Shown here: positions 17,065-25,863 of the stretch, one piece after another
Numbering within the stretch: the stretch's first letter is position 1
Layout of the letters: every line of letters starts with the position of its first letter
DNA from: CAUZIZ01 sp965218775
GTDB lineage: Bacteria; Acidobacteriota; UBA6911; RPQK01; JAJDTT01
DNA length: 64,000 nt
Assembly: GCA_965218775.1 (NCBI GenBank)
Contig: CBDCLS010000003.1
Location: forward strand, 186,001 to 250,000
Direction of reading: 5' to 3'
Notes under the pieces: generated by a model
The model's database searches: none
Told to the model about the DNA's origin: nothing
What the model saw: only the letters and a program-made list of their open reading frames with translations
Translations under genes and position numbers: made by a program

Positions 17065-18069
17065 ATGAAAAAGTTTACTGCTTGCGCCCTACTCTACTCA
17101 CTCAGCTGTGCCGGCTCCGAGGCCCCCGCTCCTGAACCGGTCGAAGCAAGAACCACACCCAAAGCCGAATACTTCGTTACCGCAGACCAGACCCACAACA
17201 AGTTCTCGAGCACCATCAAACCGGTGCTTCGGGTACCCTCGGGAGCTGTAGTCCAAGCACACACACAGGAAGCGACAGGCCACCAGCTCGACCTCGGCTC
17301 GACGGCGGCGGACTGGGAGAAGGTGAACGCTGATCTGATTCACGCGCTGACCGGCCCCGTCTACGTAGAGGGCGCCGGGATCGGTGACGTCCTGGCCGTG
17401 ACCCTTCACGAAATCGAACTCGGAGACTGGGCCTGGTCGGCGATCGTCCCCGGTTTCGGATTTCTGGCCGAGGAGTTCCAGGATGCCTGGCTCCGCACCT
17501 TCAAGCTCGGTGCAGCTGCGACCCACGTCCAGTTCAACGACCGGATCCGCATCCCCGTGAGACCCTTCCCAGGGGTCATGGGCGTAGCGCCGTCGACCGA
17601 CGAAATGCTGAGCACCATTCCCCCACGAGCGAATGGCGGCAACATGGATGACCCCAACATCGTGTCCGGAACGACGGTCTACTTTCCGGTCTTCGTCGAG
17701 GGCGCCCTATTTTCCATAGGGGACACCCACGCGGTCCAAGGCATGGGAGAGGTCTGCGGAACGGCCGTAGAGGCCCCGATGAAAATCGTCTACCAAGTCG
17801 AGGTCATCAAGAACAACCACCAGATCCAGGAACCGCAATATGAAACCGACGACTACTATGCCGTGACCGCTTTCGCCACCACGATTGACGAAGCCGCCCG
17901 CAAGGCCACCCGCTACATGATCGACTACCTGGAGAATACCCAGAAAATGGATCGCGAGGAAGCGTACGTCCTGTGTTCGCTAGCGGGCGACCTGAAGATC
18001 GGAGCGGTGGTCGACGTCCCCCATATGTTCGTCGCTATGCACATGTCGAAGGAGATCCTGCAGAAATAG
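17065..18069 (+). CDS. Exported acetamidase/formamidase-family protein
   Basis: A 334-residue protein of the FmdA/AmdA family, which hydrolyse short amides such as formamide to ammonia and acid. Recognisable segments include PVYVEGAGIGDVLAVTLHEI, GVMGVAPS, PPRANGGNMD, and FSIGDTHAVQGMGEVCGTAVE, which is the most conserved block of the family. The N-terminus (MKKFTACALLYSLSCAGSEA) looks like a signal peptide, perhaps of a lipoprotein, although the lipobox is not ideal. The start at 17065 has GAGGAGG ten bases upstream. The TonB-dependent receptor gene follows, so a linked uptake role is possible but unproven. Confidence 0.83.
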   Translation: MKKFTACALLYSLSCAGSEAPAPEPVEARTTPKAEYFVTADQTHNKFSSTIKPVLRVPSGAVVQAHTQEATGHQLDLGSTAADWEKVNADLIHALTGPVYVEGAGIGDVLAVTLHEIELGDWAWSAIVPGFGFLAEEFQDAWLRTFKLGAAATHVQFNDRIRIPVRPFPGVMGVAPSTDEMLSTIPPRANGGNMDDPNIVSGTTVYFPVFVEGALFSIGDTHAVQGMGEVCGTAVEAPMKIVYQVEVIKNNHQIQEPQYETDDYYAVTAFATTIDEAARKATRYMIDYLENTQKMDREEAYVLCSLAGDLKIGAVVDVPHMFVAMHMSKEILQK

Positions 18070-18087
18070 CGACAAAGCGAGAGTAAA

Positions 18088-18115
18088 CAAGTCGCAAGTC
18101 ACAGGTCGCAGGTCT
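18088..18115. repeat. Four 7-base units (CAAGTCG type)
   Basis: CAAGTCG, CAAGTCA, CAGGTCG and CAGGTCT lie in tandem just after the amidase stop. The period matches the CAAGATA-type patches elsewhere in the window. Confidence 0.5.
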
Positions 18116-18278
18116 CTTTTCCCGGGTCCGCGCGGTGCAAGCGGTCCCATGGGGGCCCCGATTGGGGAGAGTCCAGGGAGAGTCCCTCTTGCACTCCGTC
18201 AGCAATGGGATTAGTTTGTTATCACGTAGTTCCCACGACTTGGACATCGAAGATTTGCGAGAAGAAAGGATGGTTCAG

Positions 18279-21200
18279 ATGAGAAAGGACCACAGCCATT
18301 CCGCAACACTGCTCGCGCGACAGTACATTCTCGCCACCGTCGGAATCTTCGGCTGGAGTCTCATCTTCTTCGTCTTGTGCCAGAGCCTGGCGCTTGCTCA
18401 ATCGTCGACGTATGCCCGCTTGGTGGGGACAATTACCGACCCGACAGGAGCGGTGCTTCCTGGGGTCGAGCTCTCGGCCATGGCGAAGGCTACGAACATG
18501 ACCAGCGAAGCCATCAGCAATGATAGGGGGGATTACGTGATCGACAAGTTGATCCCGGGTCTGTACGGCGTCAGTGCGGAGCTGCCTGGCTTCAAGAGAA
18601 AGGTGAAGGTGGATATCCCTCTAGCGGTCAGTCAGGTAGCGCGGGTGGACTTTAACCTGGAGCCGGGTGAAATGATCGAGACCGTCGTGGTGACCGGCTA
18701 CCTCCCAATCATTAACACCGATGATGCCGAATTGGGAGCGGTGGTTGACGAGAGCAGGATCCTCGACATGCCCCTCAAGAATCGGGATCTGGTCAAGTTG
18801 GCCTACCTGACCCCCGGAGCCAGCCATCAGGACAGCTACGTGGGGGCGAGCGTGATGAATCCCTACGGCGGATTCTTTCCCGCCTTCAATGGACTCTACG
18901 CCTTCTCCAATCAGATCACACTGGACGGCTCCAACAACCAGAGCGCCATGACCATGAACCCTGTGGTCCAGGCCACCCCGGAGACGATCCAGGAGTTCAA
19001 GGTGATCACGAACAACTACTCGGCCGAATATGGACGGGTGGGTGGAGCGGTTATCAGCATGCTCAGCAAGAGCGGAAGCAACGAGATTCACGGCCATGCC
19101 TGGTACTACTTCCGCGATGAGGCGTTCGATGCGGCTGACTTCTTCACCAACAAGACCGGCGGCAACAAGCTCCCCGTGAACTACCAGATCTTTGGGGGAT
19201 CGATCGGCGGGCCGGTCATCAAGGACCGCACCTTCTTCCACGCCCACTACGAGAGATTCATCGATGACTTCGAGCAGATCGATTTCGCCACCGTTCCCTC
19301 GATGGCGCTGCGGACGGGTGATTTCCGGGAAGGGGGAGCCTCGGGACAGAATCTCCAGCTTTACAACCCGTTCGACGTGGTCGATGGGCAGCGCTCACTC
19401 TTTGACGGAAACCAGATTCCACGCAGCCTCTGGAATCCGATCTACAACAAGGTCATGGAGTTGATACCGCCCCCGGAGCCCAATGTCCCCGGAGTCAGCG
19501 CCCGCAATTACAGCTTCCCCAACACCCGCAACACCCGGATCAACAAGTATTCCCTTCAGGGAGACCACCACCTGGCCAGCGGCGACACCTTGTTCGGCCG
19601 CTTCAGCTGGCAGAACACTCCGGAAACCAGCCACGGTCGCAGCTCGCAGCTTCGAGTGGGCCTTCCCGGAGCGGAGCTGCACGGGATCAGACGGTCGCGG
19701 AGCGAGCGAAGCCGAGGCTGGCAGACCGCCATCGGCTGGGTCAACCCGATGGGGTCGAACCTGGTAACCGAATTCAATGCCTCTATCTGGAAGACCGCGT
19801 GGTTGGTCTCGGAGCCACTGCACCGGACCAACTTTGCAGACCAACTGGGCTATGACGACGCCGATCGCAATCCCGTGTTCTTTCCCGATGGCAGTCGGGG
19901 ACCGGGCAATGTGCCGAGGATCAATCTGGAGGACTATACCGGATGGGGTGGTGCTTCGACCACACCCCTCTCCGACTGGGGTCTGGGTTTCAAATACACC
20001 GCGTCCTGGCGTAGGGCCAACCACTACTTCAAGTTCGGGTTCAATCACTCCCGCAATCTGGACGTCAACTTCAGTCAGGTCGCTCCCCATTCGGGCGGTG
20101 GTGACTACTTTAATGGTTTCGCGACCCGCAATGCAGACGGAAGCATCTCAGGGGCTACCTTCGGGGATCCGTGGGCGGATTTCATGCTGGGGCTCCCCCG
20201 AAGCACATTCGGGAACAACCTGGGTCTGGCCAACAGTTACGCTCGATTCAACCAGTCGCACTACAACGTGTTCGTCAACGACGACTGGAAGCTGGGGCCG
20301 AACCTGACGCTGAACCTGGGACTGAGATGGGAGCAGCCCCTTCCGCCCTACTACGAGGGATCTCCAGACGGCAGTTTCTCCACCGACTACTACTACTGCG
20401 CTATCGATTACAGCCAGTCCCAGGGCCGCATCGATCCAGTGCAAATGGTGCCCCAGGGGTTCGACATCCCCCTGTGGCAGGGGCCGACGGGTCTGGCCGT
20501 GCCCTTCCAGAACCTGTCCCGGGGGGGCTGTTATGAGCCCAGATGGAGCTATTTCGCTCCCCGCTTCGGTCTGGCCTGGCGGATGTTCGGCACCAACCGG
20601 ACGGTGCTTAGGTTGGGGGCGGGCCTGAACTATGACCAGGGGTTCTCCCTTTTCCAGGCCCAGCCCCTGGGTCCTGCCCGGGGTCGGTTCAATGTGTTCG
20701 CAGAGCGGGGAGTCGAGACACCGACGTTGTTCCTGGGACAGCGTCTGGGCCTGCCTACCGAACTGAACACCGGTGAGCACAGTAGCGGCCAATTCCAGGA
20801 GCTCGACTGGCAAGAGGGGCGAGTCTATTCCTACAACCTCTCGATTCAGCACGAGCTCTTTAGAGGGACCAAGCTGGAGATCGGCTATGTCGGTAATCAG
20901 GGCCGCCACCTCAGGGTCACCAGCAGCTTCAACTCGGCCCTGCCGGAGGGCTACGTCGTCCCGCTGATCGAGGGCAGCTCGGTCACCCTTATCAACGACC
21001 CCATCACTGCCGGACCCCGCTCCTGGATAATGGGAGACAGCTCCCAGCGTTCCTGGTCAGGAGAACGTGCACGCCGGCCCTATCCCCAGATCAGGCCCGC
21101 CCGTCTCACCCGTCCCGACGGCAACACCAACTACAACTCGCTGCAGGCCAAGCTGGAGCGGCGATTCCAGGAAGGCGTGGCGCTGTCCCTGGGCTACACC

Positions 21201-21875
21201 TGGTCCAAAGCCATGGCGCTGAACTTCAACGGAAACTGGATTCAGAGCTTTACCTCCAAGCAATACGAACGGCATAACCTGAAGGCGGCCATGCTGCACG
21301 ACCGTCCCGAGGTGTTCTACGCCTCTGCAATATGGGAGCTGCCCTTCTTTCGCAACGGCGGCGGACTCAGCCAGACACTGTTGGGAGGATGGAAGGCTAC
21401 CACCATCGTCAGCCTGACGTCAGGGTCCAACTACTTCATCTGGTATGGACGGGACCCCTGGGATCAAGGGCCAAACGCTGCCTTGCAACCAGATCGGATT
21501 GCCGATGGAAATCTGGGTAAAGGCGAGCGCAGCGTCGACGGCTGGTTCGATACCAACGCCTTCGTCCCTCCAGTCTACGACAGAAGCCTCTGCCAGGGAG
21601 CCGATATCTGCCACGAGGCGGCCCGGCGGGCGCTGGGTAACTCGGCCGAGCGTCCTCTGCGCTACGATGGAGCCGAGCTGGTGGACATCTCCGTGCACAA
21701 GGAGTTCGCCTTCGGCGAGGAGAAGTCTCTGGACTTCCGAGTGGACCTCTTCAACGCTTTCAACCACGCCGTGTTCGACGCTCCTTTCGGAAACCTGGCC
21801 TCCGGCGCGGCTGGGAAGGTGTTCGGTGCCGCCAGCGCCCGCCAGATCCAGTTCGGCTTCCGCTTTTCGTTCTGA
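18279..21875 (+). CDS. TonB-dependent receptor with carboxypeptidase-regulatory-like domain (Oar-type)
   Basis: A large outer-membrane protein of 1,198 residues from the chosen start. The start at 18279 has AAAGGA 8 bases upstream and begins a signal segment (ILATVGIFGWSLIFFVLCQS) cut after LALAQ; the frame is open further upstream. Next is a carboxypeptidase-regulatory-like domain (LVGTITDPTGAVLPGVELSA), then a plug region (TLDGSNNQSAMTMNPVVQAT, YSAEYGRVGGAVISMLSKSG), and a beta-barrel ending FRFSF with a terminal Phe. This architecture is expanded in Acidobacteria and is thought to import large substrates such as glycans or peptides. No partner substrate-binding lipoprotein is adjacent. Confidence 0.92.
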   Translation: MRKDHSHSATLLARQYILATVGIFGWSLIFFVLCQSLALAQSSTYARLVGTITDPTGAVLPGVELSAMAKATNMTSEAISNDRGDYVIDKLIPGLYGVSAELPGFKRKVKVDIPLAVSQVARVDFNLEPGEMIETVVVTGYLPIINTDDAELGAVVDESRILDMPLKNRDLVKLAYLTPGASHQDSYVGASVMNPYGGFFPAFNGLYAFSNQITLDGSNNQSAMTMNPVVQATPETIQEFKVITNNYSAEYGRVGGAVISMLSKSGSNEIHGHAWYYFRDEAFDAADFFTNKTGGNKLPVNYQIFGGSIGGPVIKDRTFFHAHYERFIDDFEQIDFATVPSMALRTGDFREGGASGQNLQLYNPFDVVDGQRSLFDGNQIPRSLWNPIYNKVMELIPPPEPNVPGVSARNYSFPNTRNTRINKYSLQGDHHLASGDTLFGRFSWQNTPETSHGRSSQLRVGLPGAELHGIRRSRSERSRGWQTAIGWVNPMGSNLVTEFNASIWKTAWLVSEPLHRTNFADQLGYDDADRNPVFFPDGSRGPGNVPRINLEDYTGWGGASTTPLSDWGLGFKYTASWRRANHYFKFGFNHSRNLDVNFSQVAPHSGGGDYFNGFATRNADGSISGATFGDPWADFMLGLPRSTFGNNLGLANSYARFNQSHYNVFVNDDWKLGPNLTLNLGLRWEQPLPPYYEGSPDGSFSTDYYYCAIDYSQSQGRIDPVQMVPQGFDIPLWQGPTGLAVPFQNLSRGGCYEPRWSYFAPRFGLAWRMFGTNRTVLRLGAGLNYDQGFSLFQAQPLGPARGRFNVFAERGVETPTLFLGQRLGLPTELNTGEHSSGQFQELDWQEGRVYSYNLSIQHELFRGTKLEIGYVGNQGRHLRVTSSFNSALPEGYVVPLIEGSSVTLINDPITAGPRSWIMGDSSQRSWSGERARRPYPQIRPARLTRPDGNTNYNSLQAKLERRFQEGVALSLGYTWSKAMALNFNGNWIQSFTSKQYERHNLKAAMLHDRPEVFYASAIWELPFFRNGGGLSQTLLGGWKATTIVSLTSGSNYFIWYGRDPWDQGPNAALQPDRIADGNLGKGERSVDGWFDTNAFVPPVYDRSLCQGADICHEAARRALGNSAERPLRYDGAELVDISVHKEFAFGEEKSLDFRVDLFNAFNHAVFDAPFGNLASGAAGKVFGAASARQIQFGFRFSF

Positions 21876-21877
21876 CC

Positions 21878-21961
21878 GTAGCGGTGGTCTCCAGATCGCC
21901 GTCTTGCGAGCTAGAGGCTGAAAAGAGAAGAAACTTCGGCCTGGAGACCGAAGCTACGTCC
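21878..21961. repeat. Two short hairpin repeats with GGTCTCC / GGAGACC cores
   Basis: After the receptor stop, GGTGGTCTCCAGATCGCC (about 21884-21901) and ACTTCGGCCTGGAGACCGAAG (about 21936-21956) form short hairpin-like units. Relatives lie at 25626-25655 and 29669-29707. They may end transcription. Confidence 0.5.
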
Positions 21962-22086
21962 CCCTGATCGCTACTCTGTAGGAGCCCGGCGCCGAAGTTC
22001 TTCAGACCAGTTGAGGACGATGTTCACCTTCCTGCCGAAGTAGTCCAACCACATCGCCTGCTCCTTGGCCTCGTTCCGGGGAATCA

Positions 22087-24708
22087 TCAGAAAGCGTTGA
22101 CCGTCGGGACTACGTCGTAGCTTCGGCTGGGAACAGCGGCAACACACTCCTTCTCAAACAAGACAACCGGATTACCTGCAGTCAAGGTATCCTCATTGAT
22201 CGTGATATCGACGGCCCAATACTTCTTGGGCCGGGGACCGAACCCGGTGAGATAGAAGATCTCATCCCCGCTCCCTGACCAGACCGGAGATAGCCCTCCG
22301 CCGGTGGAGATCCGCAGCTTACCTCCCTTCTCCGGATAGCGCTGCACGTACACTTCGTGGCGACCGGTCTCATTCGAGGTGTAGGCCAGCCAGCGACCGT
22401 TGGGAGAGAACTCAGGGGACATCTCCCCAAAGCTGGTCTCGAGGAAGGGTTGGGCGGAGTGGGCACCATCCATCGACAGAATCCATATATCGTAGTCATT
22501 GTATGTGTCCGGTTTGGTCTGGATGAAGGCAAATCTCATCCCATCCGGCGACCAGGAACCCACATACTGGTTGTAGGGGCTAGGGCTCAACTGTTCAGCA
22601 TCACCAACACCGTCGACCGTACTCGAAAACAGATTGAGAATCCCGTTGCGATTCGATCCAAAAACGAAGGTTGCACCGTTCGGTGACCAGATCGCCGTAC
22701 CACCGCCTTCAGATACCTGGATATCGCGGGCGCGCCGATCGAGATCGTAGGTCCAGATCTGGCTGCTCTTGTAAAAAGTGTCGACTGCCACTCTAGAGCT
22801 ATCGGGAGAGAGACGGACAATATGATACTTGGCCGGCTCGATACCGATCGATTCCACCTCGCCGCCTCGATCCACCCAGACGATGTCCCTCTTGCTCTCG
22901 GGAACAACCGAACCCCCAATGTAGGCAAGGGATCCAGTACTGGAAACGGCGAACTGAGCACTGCCACTGCTATCTCGAGCATTCCCGGTGTAGAGTGCGT
23001 GGCTGACACCCTCTAGGACCGGAAACTCAGGGCCGGTCACCGCCAATCCCGCCCGGTCGAACGGCACCGCCCACAATGTCCCTTCCCGGGCAAAAACCAG
23101 ATGCCCCGATCGGAAATAGCGGGCGTCCAGACCTCCCTCGATCAGGACTTTCCGTTTTCCCGTGTCCAGGGACTGAACGGCGATTACCCCGTTGGTCGAA
23201 TTCGGGTTTGCGTAATTCTGTAGCAGTACCGAAAAAAGCACCGCATTGACGCCGGGGATCGCGTGGGGAAATCGATGGCTTACCTCTCCCGCTGCTTGAT
23301 CCAGCTCGGTGAACTGCTCCGGCTCCCCTCCCTGGGCGGAGACTCGCCAGAGAGGACCACTCAATTCACAGGTGAAGACTATGGTGTCGTATGAGGCAAA
23401 AGTAGCACCGAATGCCTGCAGGCACTCGCAGATCGTGGTGGGCGGCCCTCCCTCGAGAGGGTACTTCTTGAGCTTGGTTCCCGAACCGTCGGCGGCGGGT
23501 GACACCGCCCCCAGCCAGGCTCCGTCCGGCGAAAAAAAAGGCATCCACGTGACGTCATCGGAAAGGCGATCAGCGTTCCACCGATCCAAGGACCGAATGT
23601 AGAGGGTCTGCTGGTTTCGAGCACGGGAAGCCACAAACGCCAGGCGCGAACCGTCAGGGGAGAACGCTAGTCCGGTGCGAAACTGGTGAGCAAGTATCTG
23701 GCCACCCGCTGGCATCTCCCATCTTGAGATCGGCGCCTCCGGGATCGGGGCCAACCAGCCTCGCATGAGCCATGCCAGGACCATCAGCATCGGCACCACG
23801 GCCCAGGGAACGAGGCGCTTCTTCAGGGGCGTTGGTACGAAATCAAGGACCAGGTCTTCTTTTGCAGCGCCGGCGAGACATTCATCCAACACGATGCGGG
23901 CGTCTCCCATGTCCCGGAGACGCATGTTGGGATCTTTACGCAGACACCGTTCCAGCAGCCTGCGAATCCTACCAGGGGTTTCTGGCGGCAACTCCTCCAG
24001 GCTGGGATCCTCGTGAATGACCGCGGCAAGTGTTTCGGTGAGGCTCTTGCCCGCGTACATCCCTTTTCCGGTCAAGATCTCGAACAACACCAGGCCGAAG
24101 GACCAGATGTCGGTCCGCTTGTCCAGCTCCTGTCCCCGCGCCTGCTCCGGACTCATGTAGGCCGCCGTCCCCAGGACGACTCCCTGCTGTGTCGCCTCGG
24201 GGCCCACCGTAAGGGAATCCGACTCCTCTTTTGAGAGCTCGGTCGACTTGGCCAGACCGAAGTCCAGGACCTTGACCGTTCCTTCTGGGGTGATCTTGAT
24301 GTTGGCCGGCTTCAGGTCCCGATGGATAATGCCCTTCTCGTGGGCCACCTCCAAGGCCTGCGCGATCTCCAAGGCAATCTGGAGAGCCTCGTCCGCCGGG
24401 ATGGGGCCTCGGGCGATCCGCTCCGCCAGCGTCGGACCCTCCACCAGCTCCAGGACGAGCGCTCGCAGCTCGCCTGATTCCTCCAGGCCGTGGATGATGC
24501 TGATGTGAGGATGATTGAGCGAAGCCAGCACCTCTGCTTCCCGCTGAAATCGGCCCAGCATCTGGCGATCCTGGGCGAACTTCTCCGGCAGGATCTTGAG
24601 GGCCACCTCACGGCTTAGCTGAGTATCGGTAGCACGGTACACAGCGCCCATTCCGCCCTCGCCGAGTTTGGCGGTAATCTGGTACTGGTTGATGGTCTGT
24701 CCTATCAA
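22087..24708 (-). CDS. Ser/Thr protein kinase fused to TolB/PD40 propeller (kinase A), C-terminus frameshifted
   Basis: An 873-residue frame. Residues 9-270 are a PknB-type kinase domain: glycine loop GEGGMG (16-21), K38 (VALK), HRDLKPAN with D131, and DFG at 149-151. A transmembrane helix follows near 302-320 (WAVVPMLMVLAWLMRGWL), then PD40/TolB repeats such as LAFSPDGSRLAF, MPFFSPDGAWLG and SPEFSPNGRWLAY, expected outside the membrane. The end reads YDVVPTVNAF. One base later the frame gives PDGQRFLMI and VNIVLNWSEELR, stopping at 21971, exactly the end seen in kinase B. A single missing base near 22110 explains this. The lost tail is about 38 residues, so the protein may still fold. Confidence 0.85.
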   Translation of the reverse strand: MIGQTINQYQITAKLGEGGMGAVYRATDTQLSREVALKILPEKFAQDRQMLGRFQREAEVLASLNHPHISIIHGLEESGELRALVLELVEGPTLAERIARGPIPADEALQIALEIAQALEVAHEKGIIHRDLKPANIKITPEGTVKVLDFGLAKSTELSKEESDSLTVGPEATQQGVVLGTAAYMSPEQARGQELDKRTDIWSFGLVLFEILTGKGMYAGKSLTETLAAVIHEDPSLEELPPETPGRIRRLLERCLRKDPNMRLRDMGDARIVLDECLAGAAKEDLVLDFVPTPLKKRLVPWAVVPMLMVLAWLMRGWLAPIPEAPISRWEMPAGGQILAHQFRTGLAFSPDGSRLAFVASRARNQQTLYIRSLDRWNADRLSDDVTWMPFFSPDGAWLGAVSPAADGSGTKLKKYPLEGGPPTTICECLQAFGATFASYDTIVFTCELSGPLWRVSAQGGEPEQFTELDQAAGEVSHRFPHAIPGVNAVLFSVLLQNYANPNSTNGVIAVQSLDTGKRKVLIEGGLDARYFRSGHLVFAREGTLWAVPFDRAGLAVTGPEFPVLEGVSHALYTGNARDSSGSAQFAVSSTGSLAYIGGSVVPESKRDIVWVDRGGEVESIGIEPAKYHIVRLSPDSSRVAVDTFYKSSQIWTYDLDRRARDIQVSEGGGTAIWSPNGATFVFGSNRNGILNLFSSTVDGVGDAEQLSPSPYNQYVGSWSPDGMRFAFIQTKPDTYNDYDIWILSMDGAHSAQPFLETSFGEMSPEFSPNGRWLAYTSNETGRHEVYVQRYPEKGGKLRISTGGGLSPVWSGSGDEIFYLTGFGPRPKKYWAVDITINEDTLTAGNPVVLFEKECVAAVPSRSYDVVPTVNAF

Positions 24709-24930
24709 CGAAACCTCTGGGTTTGGGGAGAATCTACCGAGTAGATACTAGATCCTTCGACCATGAACGGCAACATCGTTCACAAGGTCCAGTTCGCCGG
24801 CATTCTCTCAGGGCAATCGCCTCTGGCCCCCTGCTGCTTCTTCGTCGAAGGAGCCGAAGATTCGGCCGAATCGAAGGTCTGAGTAGTCTCCGACATCGTT
24901 AGCGGAAAGTTTGGAAGTTTGACCCTTCTC

Positions 24931-24960
24931 TTGCTTCTCAATCTTCCTGTAAAGTATAGT
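24931..24960 (+). promoter_or_regulatory. Possible sigma-70 promoter for the first toxin-antitoxin pair
   Basis: TTGCTT (24931-24936) and TATAGT (24955-24960) are 18 bases apart, 30 bases upstream of the antitoxin start. GGGAGG precedes the ATG. Confidence 0.45.
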
Positions 24961-24989
24961 TTCACATATATGTTTCGGGAGGTTGATTT

Positions 24990-25220
24990 ATGGCACAAGT
25001 GACGATCTATGTCGATCGAGCGACAGAGAAGCGAATGCGGGCTGCGGCCGCCGAAGCACGCCTGTCCCTCAGCAAATGGATTTCGGGACTTATCCGAGAA
25101 AAAACTAGAGATGAGTGGCCTGAAAGTGTCAAAGCGATGGCCGGCGCTTGGCCCGACCTACCAACCGCCGAGGAGATCAGGCCAGGGGAGGATGCCGATC
25201 TAGCCAGGGAGACACTTTGA
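24990..25220 (+). CDS. Antitoxin of a VapBC-type pair (ribbon-helix-helix-like)
   Basis: A 76-residue protein beginning MAQVTIYVDRATEKRMRAAA. An N-terminal strand followed by two helices (RLSLSKWISGLIREK) is typical of ribbon-helix-helix antitoxins, which bind DNA as dimers and wrap the toxin with an acidic tail (here PGEDADLARETL). Its stop overlaps the toxin start by two bases, so translation is coupled. It is expected to repress its own operon and neutralise the PIN toxin. Confidence 0.75.
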   Translation: MAQVTIYVDRATEKRMRAAAAEARLSLSKWISGLIREKTRDEWPESVKAMAGAWPDLPTAEEIRPGEDADLARETL

Positions 25221-25621
25221 GGTACGTTCTGGACACTAACACCCTGATCTACTTCTTCAAAGGCATGGGAGACGTCGCTCAACGTCTGTTGAGTTCTCGA
25301 CCGGAGCAAGTCGCCATTCCAGCGATCGTTCTCTACGAGTTGGAGGTTGGGATTGCCAAGTCGAAGAACGCTAGACGGCGTCGGAAACAACTCGATGAGT
25401 TCATTGAAATCGTCCCGGTTCTGGTATTCGGCAAAACCGAAGCTCGAGCTGCTGCCGCCATCCGCGCCTGGTTGGAGAACAAGGGGACTCCGATCGGACC
25501 TCTCGATATCCTGATAGCCGCTACCGCGCACGCTCACAGTGCCACCCTGGTCACACACAACACTCAGGAGTTCGGCCGGGTGAAGGGGCTGAAGCTGGAA
25601 GACTGGTTCGGGAATGGATAG
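25217..25621 (+). CDS. VapC-type PIN-domain toxin ribonuclease
   Basis: A 134-residue PIN domain starting at TTG 25217, chosen because (M)RYVLDTNTLIYFF is the standard VapC start and AGGGAG lies 6 bases upstream. Likely metal-binding acidic residues are D6 (LDTN), the Glu of LYELEVG and the Asp of GPLDILIAATA. VapC toxins cut tRNA or rRNA and halt translation when the antitoxin is degraded. It sits between kinase A and kinase B genes on the opposite strand. Confidence 0.87.
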   Translation: MRYVLDTNTLIYFFKGMGDVAQRLLSSRPEQVAIPAIVLYELEVGIAKSKNARRRRKQLDEFIEIVPVLVFGKTEARAAAAIRAWLENKGTPIGPLDILIAATAHAHSATLVTHNTQEFGRVKGLKLEDWFGNG

Positions 25622-25625
25622 CGGC

Positions 25626-25655
25626 GTGGCGGTGGTCTCCATACCGCCGTCTATT
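25626..25655. repeat. Hairpin repeat with GGTCTCC core
   Basis: GGCGGTGGTCTCCATACCGCC directly follows the toxin stop and can fold into a short hairpin. It resembles the units at 21878-21961. Confidence 0.5.
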
Positions 25656-25863
25656 TCGGGAACAGACGTTTTCCCTGCTCCTCGGTGTAGATATCATTGG
25701 CAAACGCCCAGAACTGTGCGGTGATGAAGACATTGAGGACAAATATGTTCAGGACCAGCAAGAGGGCCGAGACGCTCTCGCCCCCTCTTACCTCTGTGAA
25801 AAGCGACAGAGCTCGGTCAAGCCAGCCCTTTCTGCCATTCGGGGTCGCTGCAGCAGGTGACAT
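25651..25863 (-). pseudogene. Internally deleted remnant of an ATP/ADP-translocase-like membrane protein
   Basis: This 70-residue frame starts like an N-terminus (LDRALSLFTEVRGGESVSAL), has one hydrophobic segment, and then jumps to FWAFANDIYTEEQGKRLFPK. The latter is an internal motif of TLC-type nucleotide-transporter relatives that normally lies well downstream of the first helices. The simplest explanation is a large in-frame deletion. Its ATG overlaps the stop of kinase B (TGATG), so it was once, or still is, translated together with the kinase. Confidence 0.6.
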
